DNA of 34,417 nt from contig JAFGDT010000122.1 of NCBI GenBank assembly GCA_016931965.1, positions 1 through 34,417 of the forward strand, read 5' to 3'. The position numbers and the translations under genes are program-made. A model generated the notes under the pieces. The model was given only the letters and a program-made list of their open reading frames with translations. It was not told the origin of the DNA and searched no databases. The stretch comes from a bacterium. GTDB taxonomy: Bacteria; Zhuqueibacterota; QNDG01; DSAB01. Below are positions 22,419-30,745 of this stretch, piece after piece; the first letter of the stretch is position 1, and every line of letters starts with the position of its first letter.

Positions 22419-24259
22419 TTTAATCGAATGAAAATCAATAAGGCCAAAAACAGCACAATATACATCACATAGTTACCGACATACCCCGTATACACACGTC
22501 GTGTTCCATTGCATAAGCTTTGGATCCAGTGAGCGAATTTCATATAAAACGCATCGATAAAATCTTTTAGATAAGGCGTTATCATTCGATACAATGGATT
22601 ATAGAAATCAACCGTGTAATGGTATTTGTCCTTTGGAATGGCTGCTCCAGCCGCATAGGTATCCTCCTGGGCAACAGATACGGCTTTAGGACCTATTTTG
22701 AGCATGAGCCATGCAATTATGCTGACTATCAAAACAGCTGCAAAAATGTTTATGGTATTTAATGTCCCCGTCTCTGAAGCAATTCCCCAAATAGTGACGT
22801 TCATGGATTTGAAACCGAAAGAAGTCCCGATCGTATCGATTATCTTGAGCGGGATGCCCGGAAGGATGCCAAAAAATAGAATAGCAAAGGAAAGAATGAT
22901 CATCGGAAGAAGCATGCTGAAAGGGGCTTTTTGTACGTTTTGATATTTTCCAGGCAGTTGACCCAAGAAAATATGATGAATAAATTTATAACAGTACAGG
23001 ATGCACCCCCAAGTCCCTATAAGTGCGGCAAATGCTAAAAAAGGATAGCCTTCAAGAATCAATGTTTTGTAGATCAACCACTTGGAAACGAATCCATTGG
23101 TGAGGGGGATCCCAACCAGCCCTGATATGCCCAGAAGCGTTCCGATAAAAGTGAAGGGCATTTTCTTGATGAAGCCTCCCAAACTGTTTAGATCTCTCTC
23201 CCCCCCGGTTCGATATTGAATGGCCCCAACGCACATAAAGAGAAGGACAATGTATATGGCATGGTTAAGCGTATGGAAAATTCCGCCGGAAAGGCCGAGG
23301 TTCGTCCCGACTGCAATGCCCACAATCATATAGCCCCCCTGCCCAACTGCGGACCAGGCTAAAAGCTTTTTAGCATCGTCCTGGAGTATAGCGATAAACG
23401 TCGGGATCACGATTGTAATGGCTCCCAACCAGGCAAGGATATAATGAAACTTGAATAATCCCGATCCTAAATTGAGGGCTCTGGTCGCACCCACAATTAC
23501 ATACATGATGAGAAGGAAACCATACATTCCCATTCGGGTCAGCATACCGGACAGGACACCGTTAAAAGGCGTCGGAGCTTCCGCATAAGCAGCGGGTAGC
23601 CACGTATGCAGAGGCATCAGGGCATTCTTAATGGCAAAAGCAATACTAAAAATAATCAAGAGAAACAAAAGGTATCCAGAAGATGCAGAACCTATTAACT
23701 CCGCAAGTGTTGCCATATTCAGTGTTTCATAGGTGGCATAGAGGGACAACACCCCGACGAGCATGGCCATCGATCCAATAATGGACATGATGATGTATTT
23801 CAGCCCGGCTGCCACTGCAGGTCCCCTGTTGTAACTGATCAATAGAAATGTCGACCAACTCATCATTTCCCAGAAGATGAAAAAGGAGATCAGATCACCG
23901 GAAAAAATGATGCCCAGCATCGAAGCGTTGACCATAAGCAACATCAGATAGTAGAAATCGGTCCTTTCCCGGTTCTTCATGTAGTTTAGAGAAAAGATGA
24001 CGGAAAGAGCGCCTAAAGCAGAAACGGCCATGGCAAAGAACCAGGAAAGCATATTTGTTCTCATGATGAGCGGCAGACCCAAAAAATGAAAATAGATGGA
24101 TTCCGTCCCATTTTCACCGTATAAACAGGCAATCATGACCACCAGACTCAGCGAAATAAGTACAGCGAATCCCTCTCTTATCCTGCATGAAATCTTGCCA
24201 AGGAGGTAGGTTACTATCGCCCCGCCAAAGGCGATGATCAGCAAAAGTTCCAAACTCAT
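22406..24259 (-). CDS. NuoL/MrpA-like antiporter subunit (MbxH'-like)
   Basis: A 617-aa membrane protein with about 14-16 helices, one of two proton/sodium antiporter-like subunits in this operon. Hallmarks: SGDLISFFIFWEMMSWSTF (conserved helix-5 Glu), FAIKNALMPLHTWLPAAYAE followed by APTPFNGVLSGMLTRMGMYG (conserved helix-7 Lys), LQDDAKKLLAWSAVGQGGY, and GIPLTNGFVSKW. The C terminus (about residues 520-617) is an extended tail ending in an extra helix (YVMYIVLFLALLIFIRL), as in NuoL/MbxH'-type subunits. A second antiporter subunit separates Mbx from Mbh hydrogenases, which have one. It overlaps MrpD by 4 bases. Confidence 0.92.
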   Translation of the reverse strand: MSLELLLIIAFGGAIVTYLLGKISCRIREGFAVLISLSLVVMIACLYGENGTESIYFHFLGLPLIMRTNMLSWFFAMAVSALGALSVIFSLNYMKNRERTDFYYLMLLMVNASMLGIIFSGDLISFFIFWEMMSWSTFLLISYNRGPAVAAGLKYIIMSIIGSMAMLVGVLSLYATYETLNMATLAELIGSASSGYLLFLLIIFSIAFAIKNALMPLHTWLPAAYAEAPTPFNGVLSGMLTRMGMYGFLLIMYVIVGATRALNLGSGLFKFHYILAWLGAITIVIPTFIAILQDDAKKLLAWSAVGQGGYMIVGIAVGTNLGLSGGIFHTLNHAIYIVLLFMCVGAIQYRTGGERDLNSLGGFIKKMPFTFIGTLLGISGLVGIPLTNGFVSKWLIYKTLILEGYPFLAFAALIGTWGCILYCYKFIHHIFLGQLPGKYQNVQKAPFSMLLPMIILSFAILFFGILPGIPLKIIDTIGTSFGFKSMNVTIWGIASETGTLNTINIFAAVLIVSIIAWLMLKIGPKAVSVAQEDTYAAGAAIPKDKYHYTVDFYNPLYRMITPYLKDFIDAFYMKFAHWIQSLCNGTRRVYTGYVGNYVMYIVLFLALLIFIRLKWSL

Positions 24260-25752
24260 TGGATGACACTCCTGATATAATCCACTCTGTCGAGGAGTTC
24301 CGAAGCGGCAGAGTCTAAGATCCCGGTAACCAGTTTTGGATAGATTCCTATTGCCACAATCGCTATCATAAAAAGAAACATGGGAATTAAAGCGGCAACA
24401 GGCGCCTCATGCCTCTTCTGATGTTCATTTTCCTTTTGAAAATAAATGACCTGCACGACCCGAAAAAAGTAAGCACCTTCAATAACAGTACCAAGCAGAA
24501 TCAGTCCAATGAGAATGTTGAATATAAGTGCTTCTTCGGCCAAAGCAGAGCGGATAATCAAAAACTTGCTGGGAAATCCGATAAACGGCGGCAGCCCCAC
24601 CAGTGAGAATGCACCGATGGTAAAAGCCAAAGCGGTCAGGGGCATTCGCTTTCCCATGCCTTTCAATGAAGAGATTTCCATGGAACCGCTTCGGACAATC
24701 ATATATCCTGCAGCCAAAAACAACAGACCTTTACCGAGCGTATGGCTGATCATTTGAAATAAACCGCCGGTCACCGCATAAGCGGTGGCGATGGCAAACG
24801 CAAACAGGATCAATCCAATCTGGCCGATGCTCGAATAGGCCAACATCCTCTTGATGTTATTCTGGCTGAAGGCACACATTTCCCCGATGAGAAGAGTCAG
24901 AACACCTAAAAAGACAAAAAAGAGAAAAAAACTGGATAGTCCAAAAAGGGTGAACAGAATTCGGACCACAGCATAGAGGCCGACTTCAATCGCAATACCG
25001 GAAAGAATGGCACTCACCGATGAGGGTGCGGATGAATGTGCATCCGGAAGCCAGCTGTTCAACGGGAATATCGCCGCTTCGATTCCAAGACCAGTAATCA
25101 TAAAAGCCATGGGGATAAATGCGGAAGAAGAGCCGACTGAGACAATCTGCCGGGCGAGGTCTGCCATATTGAGGGTGCCAAAAAGGCCGTAGAGCAGTCC
25201 GATACCGATCAAAAGAAGGCTTGATCCCACGGCTCCCTGAATCAGGTATTTCACAGAAGATTCGATACCTGCACGATTCCCCACATAGGCCACCAAGGTA
25301 TACGATGAAATACAAAGGATCTCAAAAAAGACGAACAGGTTGAATATGTCTCCGGTCAGCACAACACCTGTTGCTGCCGTTAAAAGCAACAAATAGAGAA
25401 TGTGGTATTTTTCTTCTGGACCCTCTTTGATATACACAAGTGTATAGACAGCAACCAGCAATCCGGCAAGTGCAATCAATGCCGAAAAAAGAATCCCAAC
25501 AGGGCCTGCAACGAGATTGATGCAGAACGGAGGTGAGAAGCCCCCGATTTCAACAAGGATTGGTTGTTTTAAAACTAGGGGAAGGAGCCGCAATGCCACA
25601 ACCAGGTTAAACATGAAAACACCAACCGGAATGTATTTGAGGATTTTTTTAGATACAAATCCAATGAGCGGCAAAGCAAAAGCAAATCCCAAAGGAACGA
25701 CAACCAGAAGAATAGGATTTGGCCCTCCAGAAAACAAACCTGCATCATCCAT
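24256..25752 (-). CDS. mbxH: MrpD/MbxH-like antiporter subunit
   Basis: A 498-aa membrane protein of the MrpD/NuoN/MbhH family with about 14 helices. It has LTGDIFNLFVFFEILCISSY (conserved helix-5 Glu), FPLNSWLPDAHSSAPSSVSA then LSGIAIEVGLYAVVRI, SQNNIKRMLAYSSIGQIG, and GLPPFIGFPSKFLI. I place the start at ATG 25752; an in-frame TTG at 25758 is only about 3 bases from the GGG of the ribosome site, whereas the ATG has normal spacing. It probably moves H+ or Na+ across the membrane together with the MrpC-like subunit. Confidence 0.93.
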   Translation of the reverse strand: MDDAGLFSGGPNPILLVVVPLGFAFALPLIGFVSKKILKYIPVGVFMFNLVVALRLLPLVLKQPILVEIGGFSPPFCINLVAGPVGILFSALIALAGLLVAVYTLVYIKEGPEEKYHILYLLLLTAATGVVLTGDIFNLFVFFEILCISSYTLVAYVGNRAGIESSVKYLIQGAVGSSLLLIGIGLLYGLFGTLNMADLARQIVSVGSSSAFIPMAFMITGLGIEAAIFPLNSWLPDAHSSAPSSVSAILSGIAIEVGLYAVVRILFTLFGLSSFFLFFVFLGVLTLLIGEMCAFSQNNIKRMLAYSSIGQIGLILFAFAIATAYAVTGGLFQMISHTLGKGLLFLAAGYMIVRSGSMEISSLKGMGKRMPLTALAFTIGAFSLVGLPPFIGFPSKFLIIRSALAEEALIFNILIGLILLGTVIEGAYFFRVVQVIYFQKENEHQKRHEAPVAALIPMFLFMIAIVAIGIYPKLVTGILDSAASELLDRVDYIRSVIQ

Positions 25753-25809
25753 TTTCAAATACCCTATTTCTCATATTGTATTAAGACCGCCTTCTATGAT
25801 TGAACGGAA

Positions 25810-26187
25810 CTACCATTTTTGTTCCCTGATTTGTCGAAGATCAAGAATGCCGTAGTGTTGATAAAGCCGAATGGCCAGTGACAGGGCCAATGCCAGAACC
25901 GCCACACCAATGACAATGGCTGTCAGAACAAGCGCCTGAGGAACGGGATCAACCATACGCTGGGTTTCTACTGAAGGATTCGAAAAGATGGGAGCTGTCC
26001 CGTTGCTGATGTAGCCGACAGCAATCAGGAACAGGTTAACGCCGGTTTCCAGAATGCTCAGCCCAATGATGACCTTGATCAGATTGTGTTTGACTAATAT
26101 GATCAAAAGACCGATGAATATAAGCCCGAATGCACCGATATAATAGATATGATTTTGTAAAAAATGAATCACCTGAGAAAAAACCAT
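25810..26187 (-). CDS. mbxG: MrpC/NuoK-like subunit (MbxG)
   Basis: A 125-aa protein with three membrane helices of the MnhC/NuoK family. It has YIGAFGLIFIGLLIILVKHN, LIKVIIGLSILETGVNLFLI with its conserved membrane Glu, and PVPQALVLTAIVIGVAVLAL. This is the small connector between antiporter modules. ATG 26187 is preferred to the GTG at 26190 because AGGAG is then at 6 bases. A 51-base gap to MrpD and a 25-base gap from MnhB remain within a single operon. Confidence 0.93.
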   Translation of the reverse strand: MVFSQVIHFLQNHIYYIGAFGLIFIGLLIILVKHNLIKVIIGLSILETGVNLFLIAVGYISNGTAPIFSNPSVETQRMVDPVPQALVLTAIVIGVAVLALALSLAIRLYQHYGILDLRQIREQKW

Positions 26188-26215
26188 CACTGTCTCCTAT
26201 TCCGCCAGCTACCTT

Positions 26216-26902
26216 CTATTCACTTTCTTCCATCAAGTGATCAATGACACCGGCCAGCTCGGATCCAACTTTAAATCCGATGGCGATATAGAGAATGGGG
26301 ATAATCCCTGCGCTGAACAGCGTATTCAATTCTCCTTTGGGAAGAAAATTCAAAAGAAAATAATGTCCTCCAACGGCCAGACCAACCAGACCGACAACGA
26401 CAAAAACCAACCCTCCGAGGGATTCAATTGTTTTGCTCACGGTTTCGCTGATTCGTCTTCCTCGGCAACCGAGATAGACGAGAATAAAAGCCGAGGCAAC
26501 AATCGCTCCTCCCTGAAAACCACCACCAGGAGTGAGATGTCCATGTATAAATATGTACCCTCCAAAAAGAAGAATCAGAGGAAAAAGAAATCGGCATCCC
26601 GTGTACAACACCAAACTGGCTGGTTCAATTTCCCGTTTTTCTTTCTTTCGCCGGGTTGCCAAAGCTGCTCCCAAACCGATTGCTGCCACAAAAAGGACGG
26701 TCACTTCGCCCAGCGTGTCAAAACCTCTATAATTGAGGACCACAGAAGTGACGATATTGGAAGCACCCGTCTCTTCCCTTCCTTGATCCACATAATGCCC
26801 ACCCACCCTTGACTTTTCTGTGCCGAAAGGAATCTCCCCTATCACAGTCACTATCCCCCATGCAATGAACGCTAACAGTAAAATACTGATGATGCTTCTC
26901 AT
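26216..26902 (-). CDS. mbxF: MnhB-domain subunit, MbhE+MbhF-like (MbxF)
   Basis: A 228-aa membrane protein with two parts. About residues 1-85 resemble MbhE or the last part of MrpA (a first helix, then NYRGFDTLGEVTVLFVAAIG). About residues 90-225 are a full MnhB domain (LFGGYIFIHGHLTPGGGFQG, AIVASAFILVYLGCRGR, final FKVGSELAGVIDHL). Mbh splits these into two genes, while Mbx has one fused subunit, consistent with the Mbx type. Its ATG overlaps the preceding stop by 4 bases. Confidence 0.92.
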   Translation of the reverse strand: MRSIISILLLAFIAWGIVTVIGEIPFGTEKSRVGGHYVDQGREETGASNIVTSVVLNYRGFDTLGEVTVLFVAAIGLGAALATRRKKEKREIEPASLVLYTGCRFLFPLILLFGGYIFIHGHLTPGGGFQGGAIVASAFILVYLGCRGRRISETVSKTIESLGGLVFVVVGLVGLAVGGHYFLLNFLPKGELNTLFSAGIIPILYIAIGFKVGSELAGVIDHLMEESE

Positions 26903-27138
26903 TTTTCGTACCTCTCGGTCCGTCTGATGGCCACGATAAAAACAGCCGTTACCAGTGCTGCCCCGATGGATGCCTCTGCCATGGCAACATCAGGTGCTTG
27001 AAGAAAATAAAAGAGAATCGACGCAATCAGGCTGACCATACAGGCGGCAATCACCGCACTCATCAAATCCTTAAAAAAGAATGCTGCGATCGCCGCCAGA
27101 AGCATCACAAGGACCAACAAGGAAACGACAAGGATCAT
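26899..27138 (-). CDS. mbxD: DUF4040 subunit, MrpB N-part / MbxD-like
   Basis: A 79-aa protein with two or three membrane helices of the DUF4040/MbhD family (related to the late part of MrpA): LVVSLLVLVMLLAAIAAFFF, KDLMSAVIAACMVSLIASIL, APDVAMAEASIGAALVTAVF, ending IAIRRTERYEK-like. The APDVAMAEASIGA motif is diagnostic. It overlaps MrpG and MnhB by 4 bases each. Confidence 0.92.
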   Translation of the reverse strand: MILVVSLLVLVMLLAAIAAFFFKDLMSAVIAACMVSLIASILFYFLQAPDVAMAEASIGAALVTAVFIVAIRRTERYEK

Positions 27139-27467
27139 GCGTTCTCCCCAAAGTCATCAAAATCTTCTGATTTATCCACAACGCTTTGCTTACAAAGCGA
27201 TACACCACTTTTCCGGGAAGCTCTGGCGATCGCATGGCTGGAAATGGGATTGGTAACCAGAACAAACAGAGCGATGAGCAACGCTTTCCAGAACCATATT
27301 GGTTCCATGATTCCAACACCGATGATGGTCAGGAAAGCCCCTAGGGTTGTACATTTGGTGCCTGCCTGAATCCGGTTGTAAACATCGGGCAGACGGAGCA
27401 CACCGAGATTGCCCAAAAATAAAAAGGCAACCCCGATTCCAGTTACAACAGTGCCGATTATGTCCAT
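27135..27467 (-). CDS. mbxC: MrpG/PhaG-like subunit (MbxC)
   Basis: A 110-aa protein with three membrane helices of the MnhG family: IGTVVTGIGVAFLFLGNLGV, the signature LRLPDVYNRIQAGTKCTTLG, then ALLIALFVLVTNPISSHAIA and RASRKSG. It is a small structural subunit of the Mrp module. The start immediately follows the MrpF stop with no gap. Confidence 0.93.
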   Translation of the reverse strand: MDIIGTVVTGIGVAFLFLGNLGVLRLPDVYNRIQAGTKCTTLGAFLTIIGVGIMEPIWFWKALLIALFVLVTNPISSHAIARASRKSGVSLCKQSVVDKSEDFDDFGENA

Positions 27468-27728
27468 TTAAATCCCCCCTTCCAGAAACCTGGCAATAGC
27501 AACCAATCCGAGAAAAGCCAGCAAGGAATAAACCAGAGCCACATCCAAATAGACATATCTCTGAAATACAAATCCCAGAAAGACAAGCAATGCAACGACT
27601 GTGGTGGTCATTGTATCTACAGCCACTGCGCGATCGGAAGCCGTAGGCCCTTTTAACATCCTCAGAAAACAGATGAAAATGCCTGTGCATATGACGGCTA
27701 AAAACACCAATACAGTTGTCTCACTCAT
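27468..27728 (-). CDS. mbxB: MrpF-like subunit (MbxB)
   Basis: An 86-aa protein with three membrane helices of the MnhF family. Signature: LRMLKGPTASDRAVAVDTMT followed by VVALLVFLGFVFQRYVYLDV and a last helix with ALVYSLLAFLGLVAIARFLE. The DRAVAVD acidic/arginine segment is the family hallmark. The 4-base ATGA overlap with MrpE shows translational coupling. Confidence 0.93.
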   Translation of the reverse strand: MSETTVLVFLAVICTGIFICFLRMLKGPTASDRAVAVDTMTTTVVALLVFLGFVFQRYVYLDVALVYSLLAFLGLVAIARFLEGGI

Positions 27729-28246
27729 GCAAATATTACCTTTAAATATTTTTCAAACCGTTCACCAATGAGCTTTGTGGCCTCGTCTACATTCTGCGAT
27801 TGAACATTAATCCAATGAATAAGCAGTTTATCACCCAGAATATCCAGAGTAAACGTTCCCGGCGTGAGGGTAATCGAATTGGCCAGGATCATTTTGGCAA
27901 TATCCTGCTTTAATTCTGTTTTGATCACCACAATACCCGGCTTAATGGGCATTTTCGGATGAATGACCCGATAGGCCACATCAATATTGGCTAAAACGAT
28001 TTCTTTGAAAAGGACAACAATATAGACAAGGGCAAATACGATCCGTTTGAATCCCAATGGGGGTAAACCTAAATTAAGATAATTTTTATGGCAAATGACT
28101 GCAAGTAAAAAACTGATGGAGAAACCGACAATTAATTCTTGCCAGTAAAAACTTGAAGTCAGGGCAAGCCAAATAATAAAAAGAAACAAAAAGAGATAAG
28201 CGAAATTTCTAAATCGATGGGTTTCTTCTCTAACTGTTTGGGCCAT
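27725..28246 (-). CDS. mbxA: MrpE-like subunit (MbxA)
   Basis: A 173-aa protein of the MnhE family: two or three N-terminal helices (FAYLFLFLFIIWLALTSSFY, ELIVGFSISFLLAVICHKNY), then FALVYIVVLFKEIVLANIDV and a cytoplasmic domain with LILANSITLTPGT-like text (KMILANSITLTPGTFTLDIL) that is diagnostic for the family. ATG 28246 is preferred to TTG 28252 because AAGGA then lies 9 bases upstream. It is the first structural gene of the complex and follows rex by 30 bases, so both likely share one transcript. Confidence 0.92.
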   Translation of the reverse strand: MAQTVREETHRFRNFAYLFLFLFIIWLALTSSFYWQELIVGFSISFLLAVICHKNYLNLGLPPLGFKRIVFALVYIVVLFKEIVLANIDVAYRVIHPKMPIKPGIVVIKTELKQDIAKMILANSITLTPGTFTLDILGDKLLIHWINVQSQNVDEATKLIGERFEKYLKVIFA

Positions 28247-28276
28247 GAACAAATATCCTTGCTTGGAAAATACGGA

Positions 28277-28960
28277 TTAAATGGACACTTTTTTATGCCT
28301 TTCTGTCTTCCCCTGTAAGGAACGAATTTCTGAAAATATTTCTCGTGATGAATAATAGACCAGCCGAGCCATCTCTGTGCTCAAATCAACACAGGTGACT
28401 TTGATATTATCCGGCATGGCAAGCTGGCACGGAGAAAAGGATAGAATGGCTTTGACTCCCGTTTTAGCCAAGCGATGAGCAATAACCGGTGCTGCCGATT
28501 CTGGCACTGCAAGAATACACAGATGAATTTTGTGAGATTTCAATCTTTTTTCCAAATAGGATACATCCTCGATGGTTACACCGTTGATTTTACGTCCAAT
28601 TTTCGTGGATTGATTATCGAAAGCCAATACGATTTTAAAGCCTTCCAATTCAAAATTTGGATACAGCAGTAAAGCATTTCCGATGTTACCGACACCAATT
28701 AAGGCTACCCTTTTCAATGGTATCAATCCCAATATATTACGAATGGTATTCATTAAATTACTGACATTATAACCCACACCCCGCTTTCCAAAGTCACCGA
28801 AATATGAAAAATCCTTTCGTATAATAGCAGGATTGAGATTGCATAAATCAGCAAGCTCATAGGAAGAGATGGTATCTTTGCCTTCTTTAATAAGACACAT
28901 TAATGCCCTGAAGTAAGGGAAAAGTCGACCTATGGTTTCATTGGGTATGGATGTCTTCAT
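28277..28960 (-). CDS. rex: Redox-sensing transcriptional repressor Rex
   Basis: A 227-aa Rex protein. The N-terminal winged helix (about residues 9-80) has TIGRLFPYFRAL, YELADLCNLNPAIIRKDFSY and FGDFGKRGVGYNVSNL, the classical Rex segment. The C-terminal Rossmann domain binds NADH/NAD+: VALIGVGNIGNALL near residue 95, then NGVTIEDVSYLE and ILAVPESAAPVIAHRL, and a final swapped helix around ARLVYYSSREIF. Rex leaves DNA when NADH rises. A near-consensus operator sits directly before its start codon and the Mbx genes follow on the same strand, so Rex probably controls itself and the complex. No clear Shine-Dalgarno is seen, because the operator occupies that place. Confidence 0.95.
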   Translation of the reverse strand: MKTSIPNETIGRLFPYFRALMCLIKEGKDTISSYELADLCNLNPAIIRKDFSYFGDFGKRGVGYNVSNLMNTIRNILGLIPLKRVALIGVGNIGNALLLYPNFELEGFKIVLAFDNQSTKIGRKINGVTIEDVSYLEKRLKSHKIHLCILAVPESAAPVIAHRLAKTGVKAILSFSPCQLAMPDNIKVTCVDLSTEMARLVYYSSREIFSEIRSLQGKTERHKKVSI

Positions 28961-28964
28961 CGTA

Positions 28965-28982
28965 TTGTGATAGTGATCACAT
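28965..28982 (-). promoter_or_regulatory. Predicted Rex operator
   Basis: TTGTGATAGTGATCACAT fits the Rex consensus TTGTGA-N6-TCACAA with one mismatch. It lies between the predicted transcription start (about 28987) and the rex ATG, where binding would block transcription. The central TGATCA is an additional small palindrome. Confidence 0.75.
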
Positions 28983-28993
28983 TCACATACTTT

Positions 28994-29022
28994 ATTATAA
29001 ATTATTTTCCTTATAAAGTCAA
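28994..29022 (-). promoter_or_regulatory. Sigma70-type promoter of rex and the Mbx operon
   Basis: On the minus strand TTGACT (29022-29017), a 17-base spacer, then TATAAT (28999-28994). The -10 is perfect and the -35 has one mismatch. It would give a 5' leader of about 27 bases that contains the Rex site. Confidence 0.75.
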
Positions 29023-29165
29023 GTACTATTTTTCATAATCAACAATTTTATTCAATTGCGAACGTTAATTTACATAAACTGGTTATGACACTCTCAATAA
29101 TTTTAATATATTATAACAAATTAGACGTATTTATAACAGAAACAAAACAGTCAATAAGATAATAC

Positions 29166-29194
29166 TTGACTATGAAAAATGTATCTCTTAGATT
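29166..29194 (+). promoter_or_regulatory. Possible promoter for the dehydrogenase gene
   Basis: TTGACT, 17 bases, TAGATT, about 190 bases before the start. It is weak and not unique in this AT-rich divergent region (28983-29390), which holds no gene. Confidence 0.28.
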
Positions 29195-29390
29195 TCAACA
29201 TTAAAAGTCCGAAATAGTCTTACGACACACAGTTTTGTGAATGCCGTTTCACAATATTCTTTTTCAATTGACAAAAGTCCAGGGACGAAAGACAGTACTG
29301 GTGGAAACAGCTTCCAGTAAAACTCGCATCAAGCAAAATCAGCCCTAAAATCGTGAACACGCTTGAATCATCTGTGAAGGAGGTATGATC

Positions 29391-30710
29391 ATGAGTCAAC
29401 ACAAGGATTTGGTTTGCCTGAAACCTCAGGAATTTGTTGGGTTCCTCAAACAGAACCGGATCAGAAAATTCTTTTTTGTGTATGATCCCGACAAGGGGAT
29501 AGTGAGGAGTTCCCATCCTCAATTGCAGCCGATAGCTGATTTTCTACTCTCAGATAAACGTGATTTTATGCAGCATGAAGGCTTATTCTTTCAAATAACT
29601 CGAAATTATGGGACATTGCAAGGGGCTTTTATCCATCGAACGCATCGCGGACAGGGATCTGGCGGACTCCGGTACTGGCATTATGCCACTGTCGAGGATT
29701 TTCTGCGGGATGGATTGCGCCTGGCAAAAGGCATGACGTTTAAGAATGCGTTAGCAGGGCTCTGGTGGGGTGGCGGAAAGGGGATTATGGTTCATAATCC
29801 GGCTGTAGAACTTCACGAGCCTAACATGAGAGCCTCGCTGTTTCAGGAATTCGGCGAATTTGTAACCTCTTTACGCGGCTGTTATATTACTGCTGAGGAT
29901 GTGGGAACTTCTGTGATCGATATGGCAAATGTGTTTTCAAAAACCAGATTCATTACCTGTATTCCGTATGAGTTTGGCGGCAGCGGCAATCCATCTGTCG
30001 CAACAGCAAAAGGTGTGGTATGCGGGATGGAAGCCGCCCTGGAATTTACGGGTTTGGGGAATTTAAAAGGGAAAACCGTCGCAGTTCAAGGCGTGGGACA
30101 TGTGGCCACTCCCCTGATAGAATTTTTGTTCGAAAAGAATGTGGACAAGGTGATTGCATGGGATATTGATGTGCAACGGGTTACCCGGGTGAAAGAGCAA
30201 TTCGCCGGGAAGCCTTTCGAAGCCAGCGTCATTTCTCCTGATGACGTCTCCATATTTCAGACCGACTGTGATATTTTCGCTCCATGTGCAACAGGTGCTA
30301 TCCTAAATCCTCAGACTATTTCTTCACTCAAAGCAAAAATTATTTGTGGCGCTGCCAATAATCAATTAGAAGATGATGATCGTGATGATCAGTCCCTACA
30401 TGAACGAGGCATTGTCTTCGTTCCTGATTTTTTGACGAATCGTATGGGAATTGTGCATTGCGCAAACGAGCAATATGGGTACGTCAATCATGATTACTTT
30501 ATCGAACGGCATTTGTCAAAGGATTGGGAATACTCGATCTATCAAACGGCGTTGAAAGTCCTGCAGGCCTCCCGTGAAACCGGAGATCCGCCTGCAAGGA
30601 CAGCGATCCGCATGGCTGATGAGCTTTCGCTGGAAAATCACCCGATTTTTGGGCACCGTGGACAACAGATCATTGCATCATTGGTAGAAAATCGCTGGCA
30701 TGAACAGTAA
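29391..30710 (+). CDS. Glu/Leu/Phe/Val-type amino-acid dehydrogenase
   Basis: A 439-aa NAD(P)-dependent dehydrogenase that deaminates an amino acid to its 2-oxo acid. ATG 29391 is chosen over ATG 29385 because the AAGGAGG site (29377-29383) would almost touch the earlier one. The first about 85 residues form an extension with no motif I know. The catalytic part follows: YATVEDFLRDGLRLAKGMTF, KNALAGLWWGGGKGIM (substrate Lys region) and YITAEDVGTSVIDM. The Rossmann domain has GKTVAVQGVGHVATPLIEFL, then FAPCATGAILNP and ANNQLEDDD. GSGNPSVATAKGV resembles the Leu/Phe/Val branch rather than glutamate dehydrogenases, so the substrate is probably hydrophobic, but this is inference. It lies divergent from rex; NADH from amino-acid oxidation would bear on the Rex-controlled complex. 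Confidence 0.88.
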   Translation: MSQHKDLVCLKPQEFVGFLKQNRIRKFFFVYDPDKGIVRSSHPQLQPIADFLLSDKRDFMQHEGLFFQITRNYGTLQGAFIHRTHRGQGSGGLRYWHYATVEDFLRDGLRLAKGMTFKNALAGLWWGGGKGIMVHNPAVELHEPNMRASLFQEFGEFVTSLRGCYITAEDVGTSVIDMANVFSKTRFITCIPYEFGGSGNPSVATAKGVVCGMEAALEFTGLGNLKGKTVAVQGVGHVATPLIEFLFEKNVDKVIAWDIDVQRVTRVKEQFAGKPFEASVISPDDVSIFQTDCDIFAPCATGAILNPQTISSLKAKIICGAANNQLEDDDRDDQSLHERGIVFVPDFLTNRMGIVHCANEQYGYVNHDYFIERHLSKDWEYSIYQTALKVLQASRETGDPPARTAIRMADELSLENHPIFGHRGQQIIASLVENRWHEQ

Positions 30711-30720
30711 AAAACAAGTA

Positions 30721-30745
30721 TCCGGGTTTTTCAGCGAAACCTGGA
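30721..30745. terminator. Hairpin at the end of the dehydrogenase gene
   Basis: TCCGGGTTT and AAACCTGGA pair as 9 bp (one G-T) around a 7-base loop, 10 bases after the stop. A run of six T lies on the minus strand side a few bases away, so it could also serve the fragment at 30731. It is a weak terminator by sequence. Confidence 0.4.

Noticed and set aside
19340..28246. Membrane-bound [NiFe] hydrogenase (Mbh/Ech type)
   Set aside because: The NuoD-like subunit lacks the two CxxC pairs, there are two antiporter subunits rather than one, and no maturation genes are near. The Mbx type fits better.
17467..28246. Respiratory complex I (nuo operon)
   Set aside because: No NuoE/F/G, A or J genes; Mrp subunits E, F, G, B, C are present and NuoB has the CxxC spacing of the hydrogenase-like branch.
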